Shown: piece by piece, positions 57,801-64,000 of the stretch
Layout: each line of letters starts with the position of its first letter
Numbering within the stretch: position 1 is the first letter of the stretch
Assembly: GCA_050943915.1 (NCBI GenBank)
Contig: JBMNQB010000002.1
Span: forward strand, 62,001 to 126,000
Length of the DNA: 64,000 bases
DNA from: Lawsonibacter sp050943915
Lineage (GTDB): Bacteria > Bacillota > Clostridia > Oscillospirales > Oscillospiraceae
Reading direction: 5' to 3'
Translations under genes and position numbers: made by a program
Notes under the pieces: generated by a model
Databases searched by the model: none
Seen by the model: only the letters and a program-made list of their open reading frames with translations
What the model was told of the DNA's origin: nothing

Positions 57801-59002
57801 CGGTCGGTGATCTCTCCGTTTTTCAGCACCACCGCGCCGATCTCGATGATGACCTCAAATTTCTTATTCAGGCCGGTGGTCTCGATGTCAAAGCAGACGA
57901 TCTCATCCGAAAAGAGGGCGTCTGTCTGTCCATGGACCACCACCCGGTCGTCCACATCGTTGATATAATAGGCCTCCACACCGAAGAGCACCTTGATCTT
58001 CTTGGCCGAGTGCTTGGCGTTTGGAAAGGCGTGGGCCACGCCGTGGTCCGTAATGGCGATGGCCGGGTGTCCCCAGGCCTCCGCCCGCTTGATCACATTC
58101 TTGTCGGTGCCGATGGTGGAGTCCGTCTTGAACCCCACCGCTGTCAGGGCGTCCATGGCGGACATATTGGTGTGCAGATGGAGCTCCACCCGCTTCTCCG
58201 GGGCATTGTCCATACGCACGTGCTGCTCTGCCGCCATCACGGCCACCGGCTCCAGCACCATATCGCCATAGAAGCGGTCCATGTTCAGCCGCCCCTGGAC
58301 CAGCAGGCGCATCCCCTTCTTGACTCCGTCCACCAGGACCTTGCCCTCATCCCCCGGGAAAAATTTATTCACCCGAATGGAGCCGGTGTAGTCGGTGATG
58401 TCAAATGCAGTCACCCAGGCCCCCCGCTTTTTCAGTTCCCGGTGGTCCACGGCGAACACATCGCCCTCCACCACCACCATGCCCATATCCAGCTCCAGTT
58501 CTCCGATGGGAACCGGGGCCCGCTTGATGGGTTTCCCATAGATGGCACGGCCCTTACCCCGCTTTTCGCCTCCGCCCTTGCCCTTGCCGGAAGCCGGCAC
58601 GGCTGTCCGGACCTTTTTCAGGGCGGCCGCCCGGATGGCCTCCGCCCGGGCGAAAGCGTCCTCCTCCGCTGCGGGTGCTCCCGTCCCGGCCTCCGGCTGG
58701 ACCTGCTCCTCCGCCGGTACCGGCCGCTCCACCTCAGAAGGGCTTTCTTTTTCTACAAAGTCAAATGTTGTAACGCAATTTAACTTTACAGAATTGAGGC
58801 CGTAGCACCGGGCCACCGCCTCCTCCGCCTGGGCCACCAGGTTGGGCCCGGCTCCGGCGGCCCCCTCCACCGTCACCACCGCGCTGCGGCTGGCGCGGTC
58901 GATGGCCGCCTCTGTGATCACCCAGCCCTCCATGGCGTTGACAAACTCCGCCCACTGTGTCAGGGCGGCAAACATCTCTAAAAACGGGATCTTTTTGGAC
59001 AT
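54815..59002 (-). CDS. polC: DNA polymerase III alpha subunit, PolC type
   Basis: A 1395-residue Gram-positive replicative polymerase. Seen in order: N-terminal domain, an OB fold (about 170-265), the PHP domain beginning VELHLHTNMSAMD (about 268) and interrupted by a DEDD proofreading exonuclease starting VCFDIETTGL (about 365), with NADFDMG further on. The PHP end, palm and finger regions (DIDLNFSGEYQ, TGQHPGGMVV) follow. A low-complexity Pro/Glu/Ala and basic linker at about 90-160 precedes the OB fold. Full length. It follows ispG by 63 bases and ends the uppS-cdsA-dxr-rseP-ispG-polC run, the same order as in many Firmicutes. Confidence 0.97.
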   Translation of the reverse strand: MSKKIPFLEMFAALTQWAEFVNAMEGWVITEAAIDRASRSAVVTVEGAAGAGPNLVAQAEEAVARCYGLNSVKLNCVTTFDFVEKESPSEVERPVPAEEQVQPEAGTGAPAAEEDAFARAEAIRAAALKKVRTAVPASGKGKGGGEKRGKGRAIYGKPIKRAPVPIGELELDMGMVVVEGDVFAVDHRELKKRGAWVTAFDITDYTGSIRVNKFFPGDEGKVLVDGVKKGMRLLVQGRLNMDRFYGDMVLEPVAVMAAEQHVRMDNAPEKRVELHLHTNMSAMDALTAVGFKTDSTIGTDKNVIKRAEAWGHPAIAITDHGVAHAFPNAKHSAKKIKVLFGVEAYYINDVDDRVVVHGQTDALFSDEIVCFDIETTGLNKKFEVIIEIGAVVLKNGEITDRFNTFVSPGRILSPEIIHLTGITDEMLEGAPSQKEALEAFLAFAGNRPLAAHNADFDMGFIAAGCRKYGIPFRNPSVDSLILAQNLLPELGKYKLDIVAEYLHLPAFNHHRASDDAATVAYMLPHFFKRLEEMGLRTLGEINPAMPKLRRGGGKLRRKPKHLIVLAKNQTGLRNLYKLISLSQLEHFKRYPIMPKSLINENREGLIIGSACEAGELFQAVVDGKDWEELKRIASWYDYLEIQPLCNNMFMLRKGIVKSEEELRDFNRTIVRLGEEMGKPVCATGDVHFLDPEDEVYRHILLASKGFEDADESLPIYFKTTEEMLQEFDYLGKEKAREVVVTNTNLIADWCDPIDPLPQGLFAPKLEDSDGELKRLVWGKAHELYGEDPPKIVTDRIEVELGDIIRCKYDVIYMSAQKLVQNSLEHGYLVGSRGSVGSSLVAFMSGITEVNSLPAHYRCPNCKHSDFDYAQDPAHPYGCGADMPDAVCPVCGTKYVKDGFNIPFETFLGFGGDKVPDIDLNFSGEYQANAHRYTFELFGQTHVFRAGTIGAVAEKTAFGYVKKYLDERGRIVSKAEENRLAIGCTGVKRTTGQHPGGMVVIPQDKEIYDFCPVQHPADDPNTDIVTTHFEYHSMESNLLKLDMLGHDDPTMIRMLEDLTGVNARTDIPLDDRDTMSIFQSSKVLGYENDKILGPTGGTAIPEFGTTFVRGMLEDTQPDQFDILVRLSGFSHGTDVWLGNAKDLITSGTAKVSEAIGCRDDIMLFLISKGMEPKRSFKIMEAVRKGRGLPEGAEDEMREHGVPDWYIGSCKKIAYLFPKAHAVAYVMMAFRIAWFKVHRPLAFYAAYFSIRAKAFDEAFMCRGMDVCQRKMREIVAKDKEASAVEQDMLTTLEVCYEFYLRGFTFDRMDLYKSEAINFSMDEERGTLRPPFVSVAGLGDTAAISLAEQVKGKRFISIEEVAAACPKVSKTHIDKLTEAGAFGDMPATSQMDLFSMFG

Positions 59003-59065
59003 AACCCTATGCGTCTCCTCAAATCTTCTCCATCACAGCGGCCCTCCGGCCGCTCCTCATCCCTT

Positions 59066-60103
59066 TTACAGGGTATCGATCAGGGCAAACAGCTCGTCCA
59101 CCAGCTGATCCTGGGGAACCTTCTTGATGATCTGTCCCCTCTTGAACAGCAGACCCTCCCCCACGCCGCCTGCGATGCCGCAGTCGGCGGCGCTGGCCTC
59201 GCCGGGACCGTTGACCACACAGCCCATGACCGCCACAGTGATGGGCTTGTCCACTGTTTTCAGCCGCTCCTCCACCTGCCCGGCCAGCGCGATCAGGTCG
59301 ATGCGGGTCCGCCCGCAGGTGGGACAGGATACCAGCTCCGCCCCCTCACGGCGGATGCCCGCCGCCCGCAGGATGTCCCGGGCGGCATACACCTCCTCCA
59401 CCGGGTCGGCAGACAGGGAGACCCGTATGGTGTCCCCGACGCCCATAGCAAGCAGACCGCCGATCCCCACGGCAGATTTCAGCGTTCCCATGCGGACCGT
59501 CCCCGCCTCCGTCACGCCAATATGTAAAGGATAATTACTTTCTTGGCTCATCAGCTGATAGGCTTTCATGGTGACGGGAACGCTGGATGATTTCAGAGAG
59601 ATGCAGATGTCGTCAAAGTCGAACTTGTTCAGCAGGCGGATATGCCCAAAGGCGGACTCCACCATGGCTTCGGGACATACCCGGCCGTACTTGGCCAGGA
59701 TCTCCTTCTCCAGAGACCCGCCGTTGACCCCGATCCGGATGGGGATGTTCCGCTGGCGGCAGGCGTCAGCCACTGCCTTGACACGGTCCTCTCCCCCGAT
59801 GTTCCCCGGGTTGATGCGCACCTTGTCCGCTCCGGCAGCGATGGCCTCCAAAGCCAGCTTATAATCAAAGTGGATGTCCACCACCACAGGGATGGGGCTC
59901 TCCTCTTTGATTTTCCCAACCGCGCGGGCGGCCGCCTGGTCGGGCACCGCCACACGGATGATCTCACAGCCCGCGGCTGCCAGCTTCCGGATCTGATCCA
60001 GGGTGGCTGCCACATCGTCCGTGCGGGTATTGGTCATAGACTGGATGGTCACCGGAGCTCCGCCCCCCATAGGGACCCCGCCCACCATGATTTGCTTGGT
60101 CAC
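59066..60103 (-). CDS. ispG: 4-hydroxy-3-methylbut-2-enyl-diphosphate synthase
   Basis: A 345-residue [4Fe-4S] enzyme of the MEP isoprenoid pathway. VTIQSMTNTRTDDV starts the TIM barrel; DIHFDYKLALEA and RINPGNIG are substrate segments. Cluster cysteines are in SCPTCGRTRID and MGCVVNGPGEA near the C-terminus. It acts four steps after Dxr, encoded two genes upstream, and the product feeds UppS. A small AGCGGCC/GGCCGCT hairpin (59038-59055) lies between it and polC. Confidence 0.97.
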   Translation of the reverse strand: MTKQIMVGGVPMGGGAPVTIQSMTNTRTDDVAATLDQIRKLAAAGCEIIRVAVPDQAAARAVGKIKEESPIPVVVDIHFDYKLALEAIAAGADKVRINPGNIGGEDRVKAVADACRQRNIPIRIGVNGGSLEKEILAKYGRVCPEAMVESAFGHIRLLNKFDFDDICISLKSSSVPVTMKAYQLMSQESNYPLHIGVTEAGTVRMGTLKSAVGIGGLLAMGVGDTIRVSLSADPVEEVYAARDILRAAGIRREGAELVSCPTCGRTRIDLIALAGQVEERLKTVDKPITVAVMGCVVNGPGEASAADCGIAGGVGEGLLFKRGQIIKKVPQDQLVDELFALIDTL

Positions 60104-60145
60104 AGCAATTCCTTCCTTTCCAAACGGCCGCCGCCTCCCGGCGGC

Positions 60146-61210
60146 TCAGATACCGAAGATCTTCCCAATATCGCTGAAGGTCACCAGCAGGGAGAGGGTC
60201 AGCAGCCCCGCCATTCCCACCATGTGGACGTAACCCTCATATTTCGCCGGGATCCTTTTCCGGAACAGGGCAAACAGCACTCCATTCAGCAGCAGGAAAA
60301 AGATCCGGCCGCCGTCCAGCGCCGGCAGCGGGAGCAGGTTCATCACCGCCAGATTGACCGCGATCAGGGCAGCCAGGTCCAACAGGCTGCGGGCCGCGTC
60401 GGCGGCCGTGGGCGACTGGCTCCCCACCTGGGACATGGTATCCACAATGCCCACCGGGCCGGACAGATCCCGCAGGCCCACCGCGCCCCGGATCAGTTCT
60501 CCAAGGCTGAGCCACACCATGCGGACATAGTCCACCGCAGTGTTCCAGGCGTAATGCAGCTTGTTGCCCACCGTGGGCGGATCCACCTCCCAGCCGATGT
60601 TGATCCCCCGGCGCTGGGTCTCGGTCCCGTTTTCATCCACTCGGGTCTGATAGGGCAGGTACACACCATCCAGCCGGAGCCTCTCCCCATTCCGTTCCAC
60701 CACCAGGTCCACACGGTCCCCGGCGCGGCTCAGATAGAGGGGAACATTTCCATACACCAGCACTCTGTGCCCATCCACCGACAGAAAGCGGTCCCCCGGC
60801 TGAAGCCCACAGTCCTCCGCCCCGTAACCCGGTTCCGCGCCGCTGTACACCGGGATCCGAAATCCCTGGACCGGGGCGTAGAGAATCAGAATGACCAGCA
60901 GGCCGGTGAGAAAATTCATCGCCGCTCCCCCGGCCAGAACGACAAGCTGCTTCCAGGCCGCCACGTTGCCAAAGGCCCTGGGGTTGGAGGACTGCTCATC
61001 CTCCCCCTCCATGGCACAGTAGCCGCCGATGGGCAGAGCTCTAACACTGTAAAGTGTTTCTCCTTTTCGCTTTTTCAGAAGAGCCGGTCCCATTCCGATG
61101 GAAAATTCGTTGACCTGGATCCCAAACAGCTTTGCAGAGGCGAAATGACCGAACTCATGGACCGCAATGAGCAGCCCGAACATAAGAATGGCTAAGATGA
61201 TGTAGAGCAT
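60146..61210 (-). CDS. rseP: RseP-type site-2 zinc metalloprotease
   Basis: A 354-residue intramembrane protease. The HEFGH zinc motif is at residues 18-22 in the first helix. GETLYSVRALPIGGYCAMEGE is the conserved loop, a PDZ domain spans about 130-200, and NLLPLPALDGGRI carries the third zinc ligand. In Firmicutes the homologue RasP cleaves anti-sigma factors and leftover signal peptides. The ATG at 61210 follows GGGAGG by four bases. It lies between dxr and ispG, as is usual. Confidence 0.95.
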   Translation of the reverse strand: MLYIILAILMFGLLIAVHEFGHFASAKLFGIQVNEFSIGMGPALLKKRKGETLYSVRALPIGGYCAMEGEDEQSSNPRAFGNVAAWKQLVVLAGGAAMNFLTGLLVILILYAPVQGFRIPVYSGAEPGYGAEDCGLQPGDRFLSVDGHRVLVYGNVPLYLSRAGDRVDLVVERNGERLRLDGVYLPYQTRVDENGTETQRRGINIGWEVDPPTVGNKLHYAWNTAVDYVRMVWLSLGELIRGAVGLRDLSGPVGIVDTMSQVGSQSPTAADAARSLLDLAALIAVNLAVMNLLPLPALDGGRIFFLLLNGVLFALFRKRIPAKYEGYVHMVGMAGLLTLSLLVTFSDIGKIFGI

Positions 61211-61244
61211 AGATCCTCCCGCACGATTCAAATTCCAGCCCCTG

Positions 61245-62387
61245 TCAGGCGCTGAGGACGGCCTCACGGGCCGCCTGGTCCGCCTCCAGGATCTGGGTCA
61301 TGGAGGGCTCCCGGATCACCGGGACCCGGTCCAGAGCCAGAGCCACCCGGTCCGCGATCTCCAGAAATCCGATCCGGTCCTCCAGGAAGAGGGCCACCGC
61401 CGCCTCATTGGCTCCGTTGAGGATGGCCCCCGCCGTCCCCCCGGTCCGCGCCGCTTTCAGCGCCAGATCCAGGCAGCGGAAGGTGTCCAGATCCGGCTGA
61501 GCGAAGGTCAGCGGGCCGCAGCTGCACAGGTCCAGAGGGTCCGCCGGTCCCGCAGTCCGCCGGGGCCAGGTCAGGGCGTACTGGATGGGCAGGCGCATAT
61601 CCGGGGCGCCCAGCTGGGCGATCACCCCATGGTCACAGTATTCCACCAGGGAGTGAATGATACTCTCCCGGTGGATCACAATGGAAATTTTCTCCGGAGG
61701 CATCTGGTACAGGTGCATCGCCTCGATAAATTCCAGCCCCTTGTTCATCAGCGTGGCTGAGTCAATGGTGATCTTGGCGCCCATGGACCAGTTCGGATGC
61801 CGCAAGGCGTCTTTCCTTGTCACCCCTTGCAGCTCAGCTCGTTTCTTTCCGAAAAACGGTCCGCCGGAGCAGGTCAGGATGAGCCGGCGGACCTCCCCCC
61901 GGTCCCGGCAGCCCTGGAGGGACTGAAAGAGCGCAGAGTGCTCCGAGTCCACGGGCAGGATCTCCGCGCCGAAGTCCCGCGCCTCCTCCATTACCAGCTG
62001 TCCGGCGCATACCAGGGTCTCTTTGTTGGCCAGGGCGATGCGCTTGCCCTCCCGGATGGCGGCCATGGTGGGCCGCAGCCCGATCATCCCCACCACCGCC
62101 GTGAGCACCGTATCGGCAGAGGGCAGCTCCGCCGCCTCCAGCAGGCCCTCCATGCCGGAGGCCACCCGCACCGGGGTGTCCGCCAGCCGGACCCGCAGGT
62201 CGGCCGCAGCCCGCTCGTCCATCATAACCGCCAGCTCCGGCTTGAACTGCCGGACCTGCTCCTCCATCCGCGCCGCGTTGGAGTTGGCCGTCAGAGCGGC
62301 CGCCTCCATGCCGCAGGCGGCAATCACATCCAATGATTGCCGCCCGATGGAGCCTGTGGAACCCAAGATTGAAATTCGTTTGCTCAT
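61245..62387 (-). CDS. dxr: 1-deoxy-D-xylulose 5-phosphate reductoisomerase
   Basis: A 380-residue NADPH enzyme making MEP, the first committed step of the MEP pathway. The cofactor loop is ILGSTGSIG near the start; LANKETLVCAG, PVDSEHSALFQ (metal/substrate) and RHPNWSMGAKITIDSATLMNKGLE are all intact. It is the target of fosmidomycin in studied species. The ATG at 62387 follows AAGGA by eight bases. Downstream of cdsA by 56 bases. Confidence 0.97.
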   Translation of the reverse strand: MSKRISILGSTGSIGRQSLDVIAACGMEAAALTANSNAARMEEQVRQFKPELAVMMDERAAADLRVRLADTPVRVASGMEGLLEAAELPSADTVLTAVVGMIGLRPTMAAIREGKRIALANKETLVCAGQLVMEEARDFGAEILPVDSEHSALFQSLQGCRDRGEVRRLILTCSGGPFFGKKRAELQGVTRKDALRHPNWSMGAKITIDSATLMNKGLEFIEAMHLYQMPPEKISIVIHRESIIHSLVEYCDHGVIAQLGAPDMRLPIQYALTWPRRTAGPADPLDLCSCGPLTFAQPDLDTFRCLDLALKAARTGGTAGAILNGANEAAVALFLEDRIGFLEIADRVALALDRVPVIREPSMTQILEADQAAREAVLSA

Positions 62388-62443
62388 ATTAAAATTCCTT
62401 CCTATGCACATGGATGGACAGGAACAGACCGCCCGCGCAGCCC

Positions 62444-63271
62444 TTAAAACGCCGGCAGCAGCGTCACCAGAATGAGCAGCGTAGGGGCCGCAAAGGTCAT
62501 GGAATCGAACCGGTCCAGCATCCCGCCGTGTCCCGGCAGGAGGTGCCCATAGTCCTTGATGCCGAACTGCCGCTTGATCAGGGAGAAGGACAGGTCGCCC
62601 AGCTCGGTCACCGCGCTGCCCAGCAGGCCGTACACCGCCATCGCAGGCAGTGAGACCTCCAGCCCCGCGAACTGGCGCAGGATCACTCCATACAGCAGCA
62701 GGAACAGCGCGCCGGACAGGATCCCGCCGATGTACCCCTCCAGGGACTTATTGGGGCTAACCTTGGTGATCCCCCGGTGCTTTCCCAGAAAGACCCCGGC
62801 AAAATAGGCCCCGCCATCCGTCAGGAATGCGCAGAGCACCGGAAGGAGGACCAGGTAGCGGCCATGCTCCATCCCCTTCAGCACCACCAGAGTGGACAGG
62901 GCCATGGGGATCATCAGCCCGCCGAAGAAGCAGAGCAGCACATCCTCCACCCGGACGGCCCGGTCCTCATCGTAAAGCCGGATGGCGATGTAGAACAGAA
63001 TGACCACCAGGAGCACGGCTGCAATACCGGCCACCAGTGCCCCCCGCCCCAGCCACTGTCCCAGCGGGATGGCTGCCGCGGCGGCGGCCGTAAAGCCGTA
63101 CAGCCCGTTGTGGTGGGCCACGCCGGTGGCCCGCAGCAGCTCATAGGAGGCCAGGGCACAGATGGCGGCCATCAGCACCGCCAGATACACCGGAGGCAGG
63201 AAAAACAGGATCACAAAAAAGAGCGGGGCCAGCACCACTGATACAACGATCCGTGTGACCAAATCATACAC
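62444..63271 (-). CDS. cdsA: Phosphatidate cytidylyltransferase
   Basis: A 275-residue membrane enzyme with about eight helices, making CDP-diacylglycerol from phosphatidate and CTP. The family signature is SLIKRQFGIKDYGHLLPGHG followed by GMLDRFDS near the C-terminus; SPNKSLEGYIGG is the other conserved loop. Its start overlaps the end of uppS by eight bases, so the two are translated together. Confidence 0.96.
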   Translation of the reverse strand: MYDLVTRIVVSVVLAPLFFVILFFLPPVYLAVLMAAICALASYELLRATGVAHHNGLYGFTAAAAAAIPLGQWLGRGALVAGIAAVLLVVILFYIAIRLYDEDRAVRVEDVLLCFFGGLMIPMALSTLVVLKGMEHGRYLVLLPVLCAFLTDGGAYFAGVFLGKHRGITKVSPNKSLEGYIGGILSGALFLLLYGVILRQFAGLEVSLPAMAVYGLLGSAVTELGDLSFSLIKRQFGIKDYGHLLPGHGGMLDRFDSMTFAAPTLLILVTLLPAF

Positions 63272-64000
63272 CTCCGAATCGACGGCTGCGGCTCTGATAG
63301 GCCACGATGGCCCGATGCAGCTCCTCTTTGGAGAAGTCGGGCCACAGCACGTCTGTGAAATAAAATTCCGAATAGGCGGACTGCCACGGCAGGAAATTGG
63401 ACAGCCGCAGCTCTCCGCTGGGCCGGATGATGAGATCCGGGTCCGGCACCCCCCGGGAAAACAGATAGCCGGAGAACTGGGCCTCGCTCAGATGATTGGG
63501 GTCCGCCTTTCCCTCCAGACATTCCTGGGCATAGGCCCGGGCAGCCCGCAGCAGTTCGTCCCGTCCTCCATAATTGAGGCAGACGTTGACCTGACACCCC
63601 TCATAGTGGGTGGAGATCTCCCGGGTGCGCTGGCACAGGTCACGGAGCTCCTGGGGCAGCGGGGACAGGTCTCCAAAAAACTCCATCTTCACCCGGTCCC
63701 GCTCCATCTGGCCGATGGCCTCCAGGAGATACTTTTTCAGCAGCCCCATGATGGCTCCCACCTCCTCCGCCGGACGCTTCCAGTTTTCGGTGGAAAAGGC
63801 GTATACCGTCAGATACTCCAGTCCGATCTCCTTGCAGTAGGTGGCAATGGTGCGGAAGGTCTCCGCCCCGGCGGCGTGTCCGGCGGTGCGGGGCAGGCCC
63901 CGCTTCCTGGCCCAACGGCCGTTTCCATCCATGATGATGGCGATGTGGCGGGGCAGGCAGGACAGATCCGCCTGGACCTCCTCCGCTGGTTTAAAAAAGA
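63264..64000 (-). CDS. uppS: Isoprenyl transferase (undecaprenyl diphosphate synthase), 5' end outside window
   Basis: At least 245 residues; the frame is open to the window edge. HIAIIMDGNGRWA is the catalytic Asp loop, preceded by in-frame codons with no good ATG, so the true start is probably beyond 64000. YAFSTENWKRP, NVCLNYGGRDEL and IRPSGELRLSNFLPWQSAYSEFYF are the conserved regions III-V. It condenses isopentenyl units to C55, the lipid carrier of cell-wall synthesis, using the MEP pathway products encoded downstream. An ATG at 63932 lies inside the catalytic motif and cannot be the start. Confidence 0.96.
   Translation of the reverse strand, partial: FFKPAEEVQADLSCLPRHIAIIMDGNGRWARKRGLPRTAGHAAGAETFRTIATYCKEIGLEYLTVYAFSTENWKRPAEEVGAIMGLLKKYLLEAIGQMERDRVKMEFFGDLSPLPQELRDLCQRTREISTHYEGCQVNVCLNYGGRDELLRAARAYAQECLEGKADPNHLSEAQFSGYLFSRGVPDPDLIIRPSGELRLSNFLPWQSAYSEFYFTDVLWPDFSKEELHRAIVAYQSRSRRFGGV

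Overview
The window is a GC-rich stretch of a low-mobility chromosome from a spore-forming Clostridia-type Firmicute. PolC-type DNA polymerase, a T-box riboswitch, the YqfC/YqfD sporulation pair, SpoIIIE/FtsK, HisZ with short-form HisG, and DUF4180 and DUF4317 proteins all point that way. High GC with strong AGGAGG-type ribosome binding sites suggests a gut Oscillospiraceae relative (Flavonifractor/Intestinimonas type); that placement is inference. No rRNA, tRNA, CRISPR array, transposase or prophage gene was recognised.

Layout, left to right. 1-1645: the end of a probable dapB, an alpha/beta hydrolase and tcdA, closed by a perfect two-way terminator. 1657-4109: a tyrosine T-box operon (EamA transporter, then tyrS) on the minus strand. 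4128-6311: an AT-richer island with a small membrane protein and a three-gene cassette (membrane-bound Xre regulator plus two related secreted proteins) between direct repeats. 6360-12278: malic enzyme, ftsK/spoIIIE, uppP and a ClpP-like protease. 12439-15662: an Xre membrane regulator carrying an IGGADGPT motif, a MATE pump behind a putative attenuator, and an SLC13-like permease. 15716-27895: M18 aminopeptidase, coaE, DUF4180, a HAD-TsaC fusion, prfA, YdcF, ABC-F, murF, ddl, upp and tsaB, followed by tsaE at 27960-28388. 28514-35587: a plus-strand block of rodA-like, aldehyde dehydrogenase, dgt, dnaG and rpoD. 35850-37544: DUF4317, a HAD-like protein and the start of the histidine region. 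37544-45909: all of histidine biosynthesis, hisC-B-Z-G-D-H-A-F-I-E plus a PHP histidinol phosphatase. 46163-54459: pepF, then recO, era, two tandem small membrane proteins, a 53-residue protein, ybeY, phoH, yqfD and yqfC. 54815-64000: the housekeeping run uppS-cdsA-dxr-rseP-ispG-polC.

Functionally the window joins replication and transcription initiation (dnaG, rpoD, polC, ftsK), cell-wall precursor supply (ddl, murF, uppS, uppP, rodA), the MEP isoprenoid pathway that feeds uppS (dxr, ispG), phospholipid synthesis (cdsA), tRNA t6A/ct6A modification (tsaB, tsaE, the TsaC fusion, tcdA), ribosome and RNA maturation (ybeY, era, phoH) and histidine synthesis.

The most unusual signals are non-coding. 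At three genes (dgt, rpoD, era) a piece of the gene's 3' end is duplicated about 200-220 bp downstream with a hairpin-rich insert between the copies. The inserts at dgt and era share a structured core with compensatory changes. A fourth hairpin island between polC and yqfC lies between perfect 32-bp repeats. Other points of interest are the repeat-flanked secreted-protein cassette, a tandem pair of small coiled-coil membrane proteins differing by one heptad and bracketed by three palindromic repeats, the Tyr T-box control of a transporter, and the HAD-TsaC fusion.
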